DNA of 64,000 nt from Taxawa tesnikishii (nom. ined.) (GCA_030247885.1 JAPDRO010000009.1:930001-994000); one strand, 5' to 3'. Shown: positions 11,250 to 24,328, counted from the stretch's first letter. Made by a program: numbers and translations. The notes: generated from the letters alone by a model not told the origin.

Positions 11250-12070
11250 ACTACTACTCTATAGATTTATATTAGAATATAACTAAAAGAGCTACTTTTT
11301 AAGTATAACTTATATATACTTAATAGAATTTAAATTTAGTAAGTATATAAGCTAGTCTTTTACTAGTTTAATACCTTCCTTTCTAAAAAAGCTACTATCT
11401 TTTTAGCTATATATATACTAGCGTTATCTTACTAAAATAATAGGTCCTTATAATATATAAAAAGTAGGCTTATAGTAAGAGTATTAATATATAAGTTTAC
11501 TAAGTACTCTTACTTCTTTAACTCTATATCCCTACGTATAACAATTAATTTAGTCTTATAGTTACTATATATACTAGCTTATACTATTATACGTATATCC
11601 TTACTTTTATTAAATAGTTAAACCTTATCTTTCTAGTATACTTAGCTAGTAGTACGCTATATATAAGTAGCTAGTTTACTAGATTTACGCTTTATAAAGT
11701 ACTTATCTAAAAAGATAACTTTTAGTTAGTCTTTAATACTCTAGTCTTTATATAATTTACATTATTTTCTTTTCCTTTTAGTTAAGGCTTCTAATAATAA
11801 AGGTCTCTTCTTAGTAATTTAATCCTTAATACTTTAGTCCTTTAAAACTCGGTAGATTATAGTATAACTATAATCTAGCTAGAGATCCTTTAAAAGCTAG
11901 CTATAATTATAAAATAAATATTTACGCGTATAACGTATAATTATACGCTTTATACGCTTTATATAAGCTTATAAACGACTTATACGAGGTTTAAAGATAT
12001 TATATAGTCGCTAAGAGGACCTTTTAATAGTAGTATTAATAGTACTAGTTATAAGGTTAAAGATCTTACG
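11250..12070 (-). pseudogene. second Tc1/mariner-like transposase relic, RIP-degraded
   Basis: On the minus strand one frame, broken by many stops, still shows the landmarks of a Tc1 DDE transposase in order: an HTH-like region with IYRVLKD (near 11850), KKRPLLLEALTKRKRK, a VIFLDK block where VIFSDE is expected, NKSKDIRI, DNASIYIAKKIVAFLE (second Asp) and NLNSIKYI (where DLNPIEH is expected, near 11320). AT-rich throughout, almost without CpA or TpG. It differs from the transposase at 23.3-24.3 kb in these blocks, so it is a separate family or copy. Its N-terminal end abuts the 5' LTR of the Gypsy fossil at about 12101. Confidence 0.65.
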
Positions 12071-12100
12071 TATTTAACGCTATAGTATACTAGTAATAGT

Positions 12101-12326
12101 ATAGTAAAGTAGCTACTAGATAGTTATAAGTTATTAGTTACGTAGAAGTTACCTTCAATTCCTACTTATTTAGTCCGTATATAAGATAGTTACTTATTTA
12201 ATTAATAACTATTCTTTCTATATCTTATTCTTATCTTATATCTTATTAACTACTATCTCTATTACTACTTACGTAGCTACCTTTTATAGTCTTAACTTAA
12301 CTTAATATAGGGTTCTTTCTACTACA
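12101..12326 (+). repeat. 5' LTR of Gypsy fossil
   Basis: 226 bp, aligned without gaps to 23042-23267 with about a dozen transition differences. Ends CA in this copy. Its left boundary touches the second Tc1-like relic. Confidence 0.8.
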
Positions 12327-15300
12327 TTTTTAGTAACTATACTAGGGGAGAAATAAAGCCCTTAAGGAAATAGTTAATAAAAGGAGTACGTAAAGTAGTA
12401 AGAAAATAATAGAAGTTCTAGTCGATACTAAGAGGACGATTAACCCCTTTAGTTACTCGCGTATTTACGATAATACGAAGGACCTTAAAGGCTAGAAATA
12501 GTTTCTATATTAGTAATATAGTATATAAGGAACTTTTACAAGGTATCGTATAGCTAGCGTCTTAAAGCTTCCTATTCTAGAATCGGAGTATATTTAAACT
12601 AAAAGGGTCGAAGGCGTACTTATAAGGGTAAGTAGTATCGAAGGCCTAGCTAAATCTAAAAATACGAGGACTATATAGATACTAGGGTATACTTATATTA
12701 GGGACGAACCTTACTAGAGATTAAAAATAAAGTATAAGGTACCGAGCTATTATAAAAGATAAAAACGATAGTATTACTCTAGATAGAGATTTATATTTAT
12801 CTACTAAAGATAGTATTAGAAATCTTACTATAACGGAAACTATACTATTATTACTACGCTATAATATCTACGGAACTTACTATATTCGAGAACGTTACTT
12901 AAAATATTACTTTTAGAGAAGGAGAAGCGTTTAGTACCTTTCGTACTACTAATAGAAGATACTAATTCGACGAGGATTCTATACTATTTAATACTTATAA
13001 CAATATTCCTAGACTTACTTTAGATAGTAATCCTAAGCCTTTACTAGTTATAGAGACGTCCTCGTCTAATAGTTAAGCTATCCGTACTCCTAGTAATAAC
13101 TAAGGTAAAACTATAATTACTTTTACTATAATTTAACTTACTACTCTTATTTAGGTATTTATTAGTATAAGTAAAGGGTAAGGCTTATCTATTAGAAATC
13201 TCCGTTACCTTATTACTAGTAGTAACTTACTAGGGCTAGATACTACTAGATCTCTAAGGTTTACTAGTAGCAATATTACTCGGTTTATTAAAGACTAAGA
13301 AGAGTAGTATATTAATAACTTTACTACTTTAAAGAAGTCTATTAGATCTCTTCCTTAGTATATAAATAAAGGACTTACTAAATTTATTTAGTCTCTAGAT
13401 TCCTATATAGATAGGGAATAGACTAGTTTAAAGAGAGAGATCTTCTAAAAGTACTAAAAGATAATATTAACTATCCGAGGAATACTAAGTCTATACTAGC
13501 TACTCTCTATAAGAAGGCTAAGGATTAGAAAGGCAAAACTCTAGAGGACTAGAAAGGATACTATTAGCGCTTCTAGGTTCTATAAAAGAGAGTACTAGAT
13601 AAGTATATAAATATAGTCGAACGAGCGTCTTTACTATTACGTAGACTAGTACCCTCTATGTTAGAGAAGGTATATTAGAAGGTATAGTTAAATAGCGAGG
13701 ATCCGGCTACTTTTAGAAACTTTATAAAGATTATAAAGGTAGCTAAGAAGTTCTTAAATAAGAAGATCGGTTATTAAGGAATTATAGGCCTTATAACTAA
13801 TAATAGTCGTTTCGAGGAAATAGTAAAATTATACTATACTCTAAAAAGAGTATAGCTATAAGCTTTAAGACTAATTAGGTACGTAGAAGATATACTAATA
13901 AGGCTATAAAGAAACTAGCCGAGTAAGTAAGTAAGATATCTATTTACGTAGGCTAGCTAGTTAATTACTTTATATTAGTATATATATAGAAAGGTTCGAA
14001 AAACGTTACAAGAGTAATACTTATAACTACTAGAGGATAGTATTAGAGGGCCTCTAGATCCCTAGCTATAAGGGCGAATACTATCCCTATACGCCCTTAA
14101 GGACTTATAAATTACTAGTTCTACTATAAACTAGGTTATAGTATAAATAGCTACATATATCTTAAAGAGTATAAGCGTAAAGACTAGGCGTACTATAATA
14201 GTAATAATATCTTCTTAGGTAGTAAAGATAAGCCCCTAAAACGTCTTTATAGCTAAGAGAAGAAAGGAAAACCTTCTTAGTATAAGTAAGTACTAAAATA
14301 CTTCGGACTAAAGAAGGTAATTATCTAGATAGTAAGAGTAGAAGAAGAAGAGGAAGATATATATTCGAGTCGCCTTATACGAGTAAGGTTCCTTATAATA
14401 GACCCTCTAGAGGAATTAGAAGTATTACCTAAAGGACTAGCTAGTAATAGAGAGGAAGACTCTAAAGATAAAGTTACTATTTAGTATTATATAGTCGAAA
14501 CCTCTTAGAGAACTATTAGTATTACTATAGTACGTACTAATAAGGTACTAGGAAGTAAGTAAAATAATACTAATTTTATAGACTACTAAATTAGTAAGTT
14601 AAAAGAGAAGGAAAGGACTACTAGTAGGCTTCTAGTCTTAAAATTTATAAGAACTAAATAGTACGTTAAATATTCTATAAAACTAGAACCTTCGAATATA
14701 ACTTTACTAAGTAATATAAGGCGAAGCTAGATAGTAAAAGGCCTAGAACTAAGTATAAAAGATCCCCTACTATATAGAAAGTTTATAGTAAGATATAGCT
14801 AAAGACGCTAAGATAAGATAAGATAGTCTAAAGGAAAGTTAATTCTAAAGAAGTCTTTAAAATAACTAAGAGTATAAAGGTATCCCTATTATTATATAAA
14901 CTTATTAGTATTATACTAGTAGTAGCTAAGTACTTCTTCGCTAGATATTAGAATCCGAAATACGCTAGGGAAGATCTAGCTACTAGAGATACTAGCGTAA
15001 AACTAATAGTATATTACGTATCTATTAAGGACGATAACTAGTAGTAAATAGGAGTATTTTCTATTAAAGGATAATAGTACTAATTCGCTATCTCCCTATA
15101 TAATAAGAGGAATTAAGAAGGAATTAATATCTAACTATTATAAGTAAAACTACTAGTTATAAACGAGGAGGAGGAACTCCTTAAAGATAATAGATTTACT
15201 ACTATAAATAAGGATCTTATTTATACTAGAAGTCTATTTATAAGAGTATTACTAAATAACTACTTAAGTAAATATTAAGCCCTAATTAATTTCGAGTTTA

Positions 15301-15774
15301 AATATAACTTAATAAGTACTTTTATAGTAAGGTAAGCTAGTATTTCTATTAGTAATAAGCCGAGTCTAATATTACGTAGCGTAACTAGAGAAAGTACCTT
15401 TAAAGGTATAACTTAAGGAGTTATTATTCGTCTTAGTAGTATTAAGATTCTTACTTCTTTCCTTATTATAAACTAATTCCTTAATAATATTATCTTAAGA
15501 TAGTTATAAGAATATATATTTAGGCTAAAAGCGATTAATTATAACGATAGTACTTAGGAAGATACTATATATAATAAGTCCGGTAATATCTTTACCTCTT
15601 TCGTTAGTATTTGTCCTTATATAAATTGGAATTATACTACGAAGGAAATATTATATTACTTTATAGTACTAGTTATAGTAAGGTAAAGAAAAGAATAAGT
15701 AGCTCTATAATTAGTAGGGCTTTTACCTTATTAAATAGACTAGTAAGAGACGAGAGATCTAAGTATAAAGTTGC
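12327..15774 (+). other. gag-side internal region of the Gypsy fossil
   Basis: Strongly AT-rich, nearly lacking CpA and TpG. Coding remains are too eroded for firm domain calls apart from a cysteine/histidine-knuckle-like patch near 14.1 kb. Position between the 5' LTR and RT implies gag and protease. No host gene is seen. Confidence 0.5.
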
Positions 15775-16420
15775 GTGTATAAGTGTGCGCGTAGTGTCGA
15801 GCGCTGGCGATAGCGAGGCCACTAGTGAGATTATTAGTGGATCTTTACATGGCTCCGGGAGCCATGTAAACATGATTGGCTGGCAGCCGCCGCCGAGAAC
15901 GCGGGGTCATCCAGGGTCCAGAGGCTTGGCGCCAAATCCAGGGTCCAGAAATCTCACACTAGATGCAGTGTCTAGCAGGACTAGCAGAAGAACAACACGG
16001 CTGCAACAATCGGACAGCGATGACTCAGATACACGGATCCAGTCTGCGCGGTTGCACAATGATGCGCAAGACCAAAAGCACCAAAAGGCGCGCTCACAGC
16101 CTTCCTCCCACACACATCTAGAGATCTGTAGACAGCCGAGATCCGAATGGCCAGAAGATTCGATCCATCCTACACAATTGGTCCGATTCAAGAGCGAGGA
16201 CGCTCCTATATAAAGAGCTAGGGAGGAGACAATGTGGTACATGCGAGGACACTATACAAGCGGAAGGCAGACAAGGTCAATCCGGTCAATTCGTCCTTAT
16301 CTAATGGCTTAACTCTAGGAGGACTTATTGACTGGAGGGAAAGAGCATTGGCAAGAGAGAAACTACTTCTATAGTTAGTAGGGTAGTACGGACAATGGCT
16401 CATTCCGAAATTCTCTGAGA
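15775..16420 (+). other. island of normal base composition inside the Gypsy fossil
   Basis: About 650 bp with ordinary CpA/TpG content, in contrast to both flanks. It contains a perfect 11-bp inverted repeat with a 5-bp loop (TTTACATGGCT, near 15844-15870), a short direct repeat (CCAGGGTCCAGA at about 15910 and 15939) and a TATA-like CTATATAAA at about 16205. The right end (from about 16240) merges into the pol region just before RT. It therefore belongs to, or was patched into, the retroelement. Confidence 0.6.
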
Positions 16421-18000
16421 TCTAGCGTAGTACTCGTCTTAACAAGGAACGCATTGCAAAACTGCAGACTAGAGAGTAGCTATAGCTAAAGGAGAAGGAT
16501 TTGCTACTAGAGATGCTATATAATAGGGAAGTAGTACTAGCATAGGACTTCTTAGAAATCGGAAAGGTTAAACTAGATGTAGCACCGCCTTAGGAGATTA
16601 GGACAATACCCTATAAGGTATAGTAAGCTCTAGGGTTCCCTATACCTAAGGTAATAATCCCTAAGATTATAGAGATACTATAGGAACGACTAAAGGTAAA
16701 ATTACTAGAATACTATTACGGCCTATACTAGAATCTATAGTTTCTCGTCGCTAAGAAGGAGTAAAACAAGTTCTATATCGTTAATATAGCTATAAACATT
16801 AACTATATTACTATCTATAATGGAAATTTACCCCTAAATCTAAATAAATTTAGTAAGTAATTTATAAGACTCGTAATAACGTTCCTTATTAACTTCTTCT
16901 CTAAATATAATTAGATAGAACTTACTATAAAATATAGAGATATAATAGGATTTATAACTTCTTTAAGACTACTAAGATAAATAACGCTACTTTAAGGAGC
17001 TATTAACTTAATAGCGTAGTTCGTAAGAATTATTACTAAAATCCTAGAAGCGTATATTTCGTACGTAGTATTACTATTTCTAGATAATATTAGTATTAAA
17101 GGCCTAGTTAATAAAGAAGGAAATATAGAAGTAGTACCTAGTATTTAGAAATACGTTCTAAAGTATATTTATTAGTTAGATAGTATTCTTATAAATCTAA
17201 AACGTACTAACTATACTATTACTAAAGGAAAATCCTAATTTTATATATTCGAAATTAAGATTGTTAGTTATATTTACGACTTAGAAGGTAAATATTTAGA
17301 TACTATTAAAGTTATTAAGATCTTAAAATAAGATAAGTTTAAGAATATTATAAATATTCGAGTATTTCTTAGTTTAAGCTTATACTATTATCTCTAGGTA
17401 GAAAACTTTATATATATAGTAATACTACTATACGAACTTATATAAAAAGACGTAATATTTTCCTTTAGAAAACTAGTTAGATAAGTAGTTAAGTTATTAA
17501 AGGCGAAGCTTACTAATACTCTAGTACTAAAGTCTATTAATTATACTAAAGGAGTAGGATCTATTATTTTAGCTATAGATTTTAGCCTTCGCAAATAGGG
17601 AGCTATCTTAATATAGTTAGCTAGAAATAATAAGAAGAGACGGTATTTAATACGATATAAAAGTAGCTTCTAGACGACTACGAAATCTAGCTATAATACT
17701 AGAAAACGCGAATATAAAGGAGTACTTAAGGCCTTAAAGAAAGTACGCTCGTATCTATATAACGTATTTTTATCTTAGAAATTAATACTAAAACGCTAGT
17801 AGCGTAGCTTAATAAATTATCCTCGGATTTTCCTAGTTTTATTATAGCTCGATAGGTAGCCTAGATACGACTATTTATATTCGAGGTTCGATATGTACCT
17901 AGTACTAAATATACTACTATAAATACGCTATCTCGGAGACCTTACTATCCTTCGGATAATAATAATATATTAAACGAGTAAGATATTAACGTAGTTATTA
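16300..18000 (+). other. reverse transcriptase/RNase H region of Gypsy fossil
   Basis: Remains of the fungal Ty3/Gypsy RT-RNase H are readable in order on the plus strand, including the catalytic aspartate-pair region (FLDN, near 17.08 kb) and RNase H followed by the HVPG-like tether (near 17.9 kb). Broken beyond use. Confidence 0.8.
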
Positions 18001-18199
18001 ACGTAGATTTATTTACTACTTTTATATATACTATTATAGTTAACGAGGGTATTAAAATGTACCCTATAACTATAGTAGCCGCTATTAGAATGTCGTTAGT
18101 AAAAGGTTACTTAGAGAAATCTTAGAGAATAGCGGAATACTTTATAACTTTAAAAAAGTCTATAGTTATAAATCTTAAGGAATTTTACGTATTTAAGAA

Positions 18200-19550
18200 A
18201 AAGGCGCTTAACTATCTAGTTCGTAGTTAGTATCTATTCCGGAGAAATACTAGGAATATACTACTATAGTAAGTAATTAATAGCGAAAATTAGAGGCGAA
18301 AGATTATTTAAAGCCTATATAATAAAAGTAGCTACTAAGGACGAGAGGCTACTTATAGAAAGGTTACTAACTATTACTAGTAAAATAATGCCTTTAAAGA
18401 TATTTCTAAATACTACGCGGGCTACCTAGAGTACTAGATACGTACTAACTATAAGGATATAAAGGAATTGCATTCGGTTTATTAGTAAGTCCTTAGAAAA
18501 GTATAGTTAGTAAATATTATTTCTATACTTACGTCTAGTAGTAAGGAATACCTCGTTATTACTAGAGAATTAGTATTAAGGTAGCTAGAGGCTAGAGTAT
18601 TACGTAAGCCTAATAGCTAGGCTATTATAAGATTCCTTTATAAGGACGTTATCTATAAATATAAGTACTTCGCTAAACTAATTAGCGACGAAGGACTTAA
18701 AAACTTTAGCTATATATTTACGTTAGTTATATAGTATAAAATTCGGAAGATTATTACCTCCGCTTATTATCCTAAAGGTAATAGATTAGTAAAACGCGGA
18801 CATTCGAACCTTATTAACTACTTATTAAAGCTTACTTTTAAGTTTAGTAAGCCTTAGGACATATAATTACTAGAAACCTTATAGGTAGACTAGATTACGC
18901 TAAGGCGATCTATTAATATATTTCTAGTATAAATCTTATATAAAAGAGATATCGTTCTTCTAATCGAACTAGAATTTCTATTATAGTAAGTACTAAACTA
19001 AAGTACTATTAAAACTACTACGGATTTAGTAACTATATACGTATAATAGTTAGTACGCTAGGATAAAGTCCTAGAGGATATACTATTATACTAATAGCGA
19101 ATATAAGAGTAGAACGTAAAGGAATTTAATAATTAAAAGAATACTACGTTCGAATAGCTAAACGTCGGATAGGAAGTCCTTATTTATAATATAAAACGTA
19201 AGAAAATCCGAAGAGATAAGCTACTATTTTAATAGTATAGTCCTTCTAGAATTAAAAGCGTTACCCCTATAAGTACCTACGTACTAGAAACCTTAGATAG
19301 TATTAAAATAAAAGGGACTTATACTCGAAATCGGCTAAAACTATAAATTCGGCCTATCCTCCTAACTACGCTTAAATAACTATAAGATTAGTTAGTAGCT
19401 ACTAAAGGTAATATACCTTTACTTAAAGATAAAGGATTAGAAATTAATTTATAGGACGAGGAACTAGAGGACGAATTACTTATAAACATTAGAGATATAA
19501 GCCTAAAGGTAATCGTTAGTATACTACGAGGATTCGATTTATTATAGTAC
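18200..19550 (+). other. integrase region of Gypsy fossil
   Basis: A zinc-binding-like N-terminal part followed by a DDE core-like region with an ITSAYYPKGN block (near 18.75 kb) marks a Ty3-type integrase. Broken. Ends near a short inverted repeat at 19588-19617 that resembles the one in the 15.8 kb island. Confidence 0.75.
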
Positions 19551-19799
19551 GAGGATTATATAAAGTAGCTAGCTAGCTAGTAGACTAGGTTTTATATAGC
19601 TCTAGGAGCTATATAAAAACTTAAGTCTAGGGATAGACTTATAAAGGAAGGGAAGTATATTTCTATATTATTTTAATAATCTTTCTATTTATTTCTTTAG
19701 ATAATTTCCTTTATTAACTCTCTTAATAATTTCTTTTATTATCTATTTCTCTACTATTCTTATATTTCCCTTTCGTAATAAGGCCTTTATCTATTTACT

Positions 19800-22700
19800 T
19801 AAGATAGTAATCTTATCTTATTATTAAATAGAAGCGTAAAGCTTATAGGATAAGAAGTTTATATTTATATAAAAGATATTTCTTTTATACTATAAGTTAA
19901 AAGGATTAAGTAATAGTAGTAATAAGGAGTAATAAGAAAGAAGTAAAAGGAAAGATACTTTTAGAACCGAAATCTTCGGATATTAGCCGTATTTCCCTTT
20001 AAGGAAGTAAAACACGTAATAAACATCTAAATTTATATACTAGACTATAAATCCTTTAGAAACTACGCCCTAAAGTTACTACTAATAACGCTACTATAAT
20101 TCGCAAGTACGGTAGTTATAAATACCTTAGAAACTTACTAAAAGATAGTATTTCCTTACTATATATTTACTAAAGTCTAACTATACTTACGACTTACTAT
20201 GTCGTAACTTAACTTACCTAGTAGTTAAGTTATTAGTATTACTAAAGCTAATAACCCTATCGTTCTAATTTCCGAGTTATTTTACCGAGTATTTAAAGAA
20301 GTAAAGAGGATTAGTAATAACGATAAATACTACTACGTAGCCCTCGACTTAAGTAATAAAATCTCTTAAAAAGAAGAAAGACTAAGTAAATACTAGTTCC
20401 TACTACTATAGGACTACTATAGGAGAAGAATAACCTTTAAACTAAACTTCTAGGAAGACTTCGAGGACGCTATCTAATTAGAAAGACTTCTTCTTAATAA
20501 AAGAAACGAGTAAGTAGAAGCTAAGAGAACTCTCTATAGCCTATAGTAAATTATAAGAGATATAAATATCTTTTAGTTTAACCTTAGTAATATAATCCTC
20601 TTTAAAATAAGACGGCTAGCTAGAAAGGGGTTTACTATAAAGTAAGTAATTTACGCGTTCCTTTATAAGTATATATATTATAATCGTACTAGAAGTAAAG
20701 GTTTTAAAAAGAGTTAGCTATTTTAGCCTAAGGACTTAGAAAATATTAAAGAGTACTTTAAGAAATATCTACTACTTAATTAAGGAAAACACGAGTACCT
20801 AACTATACTAGGATATATTATTAACGAGTAAGGAGAAGTTTATAAAGTTACTAAAACTAAACTATTATATAGTAGCTACGCCTAAACCCTACTTATAAAT
20901 ATCGATAATACGAATATACTTATACTAGAGAGCTCTCCCTTTTATTACTTCTAGAAGGAGTAAGACGTAAGATTAAAGAGGAGGAAGTAAAGGAACGTAA
21001 GCGTAAGACGATAACTAGTATACTTCTTAACTAGGATCTAAATACTCTTACTAATCTATATAATAATCCTAGCAAATAGAATACTCGCGACCTTAGTAAT
21101 AATCTCCGTAAGAATATAAACGATAATAAGATACTTAAGGATCTTATCCTATCTAATTCGGAGGAAGAGGAAAAGCGATATAAGGAAAATATAAAGGAAA
21201 TAACTCTAAAGAAGAGAAGTAGCTATAGTTACTAAATTAGTAGGGAATATAAAGCTCTTTAGAGGGAGATCGATTAACTCCTAAGTAAGATATTAGATCC
21301 TAATATTACTAACTTAATAAAGAAGGTACTATATACTATTAATAAGGACGACGAAGTATTTTATAAGGTATACCTTTTTCGACTCTACTAGAAAGTTAGA
21401 TACTATATTAAAGCCCTTAGTAGGGAGTAGCTAATTATACGTATAAGAGAGTTCTTATCTAGTAAAGTTTCTAAGCTTAGAACTAACTCTAAGACTATAA
21501 ATTAATTCTATAAGTTTCGTAAGTTAGCTCGTATTTCTAATACTTATAGTCTCTATAGATATTAGTATTATATTCCTCTAGCTAAAAAATACGATTATAG
21601 AGCTATTATAGAGTCTATTTTTCTAGGTACTTACGACTAGTTTTAGAAGGATAGTACCGTTAATATTAATGTATTCGACTAGTTATTTAAAGAGGACCTT
21701 ATAAAGGATATATTAAAAAAGCTTACTATATATAAGTACTATCTTCGTCTTCCTACTAGTTAATCCAATTAAGGCTAGTTACGTAACGCCTATTATAGTT
21801 ATACCTAGTAAGTTATTCGTTAAGATATATTATACTATCTAGCTTACGTATACCTATAGCCCGATTATAATTAATAGTTAGTTTCCTACTTATACTACTA
21901 TAAGTACGTAACTAGAACTAGTAAGACCGAATTTTATTACCTAGATAACTATCCGAACTATCTTCTAGCTAGTGACGGTACTAATATAATCTAAGGAACT
22001 ATATCCCTAGTAGATAAGATAAAGGATAACTATATAGTCTTAATTAAAGGTATTTACTAGCATTTTAAAGAATAGTAGTATAACGTATAGGAACGTAGTA
22101 ATAATAAGACCTTTAGCGAAGCTATTATTCGCATCGATAATAAGATCTAAAGTAAGGAGAATAAAGAGAAGTATAGCCTATAGTAGGAGGAAGTCCTTTA
22201 TAAAGTCGAAGAAGTACGTATTACTCTACTATACTTCCTTTATAGTTCTAACGGAGGACTAGTTAAGAAGAGGGTAATAGTATTCCTATAGTATATAGCT
22301 ATTAAAGAGGACCTTAGTACTCTAGAAATTAATACTAGAGCTAATAACTAGACTACTCTTACTCTTAGTTACTTAAAGCTTACCTTACTTTTATTTACGC
22401 CTTCTAGATATCCTTAAATATATAGTACGATTACGTACGCTTTTCTAATAGTCGTCCCCTATATTATAGATAGCTTAGTATCCTAAGTAATCGTAGGGCG
22501 TACTACGTAGGTAAACCCTCGTACCTTAACTAAGTACGCTATCCTTTTTAATACTAATAATAAAAAGCGAAAGAAGTTTATTAATAAGTATTACGCTAAC
22601 GCTATACGTAAGTTTCGTATTTACTTCCGTATAACTATAGACGCTAAGGCTTAGTACTATTTAATAAAGTCCTATAATTACTATAAGTAAGGATACGGTA

Positions 22701-22900
22701 AGGTCTCTTTAAATAATAAGCTAGTAGAGTCTATTAGTTCGGAAGAAAGTTCCGGAAAAGATACTAGTAGTAAAGGTAAAGGAAAAGGATTAGTAATAAA
22801 CATTTCTAATAAGAATAATTCTAGTAAAAGCCCTCGTAATAAAGCTTCTAATATAAATACTAACTAAGAGTCTTATCTTAGCTACTTATCTTAACTAAAG
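19800..22900 (+). other. extra coding-like block between integrase and 3' LTR
   Basis: About 3 kb of AT-rich DNA whose plus-strand frames still show long protein-like, domain-sized stretches with balanced composition near 21.2-22.8 kb, ending in an acidic Ser/Glu-rich segment. The family is not recognised. It occupies the position where some retroelements carry an additional gene. Broken. Confidence 0.4.
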
Positions 22901-23041
22901 TAGTTATTTATATTACTCTTACTAGTTTCTATTCTCGTCTTTTCCTAATAGATAAGTAAATTATATAACTCCTAGAGATATATAATAAGTATAGTCTATA
23001 TAGTACTTAGAGGACGAGTACTTAAGGGAGAAAGGAAGTAT

Positions 23042-23267
23042 ATAGTAAGGTAGCTACTAGATAGTTATAAGTTATTAGTTACGTAAAAGTTACCTTTAAT
23101 TCCTACTTATTTAGTCCGTATATAAGATAGTTACTTATTTAATTAATAACTATTCTTTCTATATCTTATTCTTATCTTATATCTTACTAACTACTATTTT
23201 TATTACTACTTATATAGCTACCTTTTATAGTCTTAACTTAACTTAATATAGAGTTCTCTCTATTATA
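23042..23267 (+). repeat. 3' LTR of Gypsy fossil
   Basis: 226-bp partner of 12101-12326, preceded by a purine-rich tract. Followed directly by RIP-degraded Tc1 transposase sequence. Confidence 0.8.
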
Positions 23268-23279
23268 ATAACTATTTTA

Positions 23280-24328
23280 ATAATTTAGTTTCTTATAGTT
23301 AGTAAGATCTTAATATTAGAACGTTTATTACGTAATATTATAGTAAGAGTATAAGTTTATAGCGCTATAGTAGTAGTTAAATTAATAGAGTATTATTTTA
23401 GCTAATATGTCGCGCGAATTTATATATAGACTTTTACTAAGGTATTATAAAGGTATTTAATTAAGTTTAAATCTAAGTTATATAATAGCTATTTAAGTAA
23501 TTTTACGTCGTAATCTTAAAGAAACTTAGTTATTTACTTTAATATATAAATTAGTACGCCGTCTTATTAAAATAAAAACTTATTTAAAGAATTTAAACTA
23601 AAATTTAATAAAATAGTTTCGATATAACTACGTAATATATAGCTCTTTTTAGCGCTTTATTATCTCGAAGTATAACGTATAATTACGTTTTTTATCCTTT
23701 AAAATTGTAGCCTAAACTATAACGCGTAAACCCTTACTTTTATTATAGTTTTAAATTTTATTATTATTGTATTTTTCGTGCGGATACTAAAAGATATATT
23801 TATAATATTTTCCGGAACCTAATTTAACCGAACACTCGTCCGAAAATATAACTATATACTACTTTTCAATAGGCCAAAAACGGTAATTTAAAGCCCATTT
23901 TAAGCGTTTTTCGGCGGTTTGTTTCGTTAATAATGGCCGGCGCGCGGCCTTCCATTTTGGAGGCCAAATTGTTGCAAAACGCGCCTAATAGTTTTTGTTA
24001 ACGCCGAGATTTTGAGGTTTCGCTTCAAGTCCGAATATTTCGTAAACGGCGCCTTTTTGACGTGTCGAATTATAGCACGAGTTGTACGTTCTAATATTGA
24101 TTTCGGCCTTCCATTTCGGGGTAAGTCATCAAAAGGGTTGTTGCGTATTGTAGCATTTTCGATAGTTCGTCGAATTGTTGATTCTGCAAAATTCGTCTCT
24201 TGCGCAATTGTTGCATAATTTTCACTAGCCATAGCACGGCCGTATAGATATGCACGGTCCGTTGGTTTTAGTTCACTATCACGCATAACATTAGGCGACA
24301 TCTTGCGTGAAACACGTTGTGGTGGCAT
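23280..24328 (-). pseudogene. Tc1/mariner transposase, N-terminal half open, remainder RIP-degraded
   Basis: ATG 24328 (MPPQRVSRKMSPNVMRDSEL) begins a normal-composition open stretch to 23927. It carries a helix-turn-helix region (YATIAQETNFAESTIRRTIE), RNGRPKSI and a second helical domain ending LQQFGLQNGRPRA. The frame continues past the stop with AEKRLKWAL, then VIFSDECSVKLGSGK (first catalytic Asp, near 23850), NKSKGLRVIV and, in the RIPped part, DLNLIKYLYNT near 23475 where DLNPIE is expected. Mutation density rises sharply left of about 23900. The right TIR lies 54 bp upstream of the ATG. It is a DNA transposon relic, inactive as it stands. Confidence 0.8.

Larger units (their letters stand above)
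12101..23267 (+). mobile_element. Ty3/Gypsy LTR retrotransposon fossil, heavily RIP-mutated
   Basis: About 11.2 kb between two direct repeats of 226 bp (LTRs). A purine-rich tract (about 23022-23039) precedes the 3' LTR, as a polypurine tract should. The order of recognisable remains on the plus strand is a gag-like region with a zinc-knuckle-like patch near 14.1 kb, reverse transcriptase plus RNase H (about 16.3-18.0 kb), integrase (about 18.2-19.5 kb) and a further unrecognised coding-like block (about 19.8-22.9 kb). The RT-RNaseH-integrase order marks it as Ty3/Gypsy. It is broken, with well over a hundred disablements. The LTR pair differs only by about a dozen transitions, all explicable by RIP, so the insertion is old enough to be fully RIPped but cannot be dated from LTR divergence. 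Confidence 0.85.

Noticed and set aside
15611-16213. 200-codon open frame in the island as a host gene
   Set aside because: It starts in RIP-saturated retroelement sequence and runs into the pol region. It is better seen as part of the Gypsy fossil.
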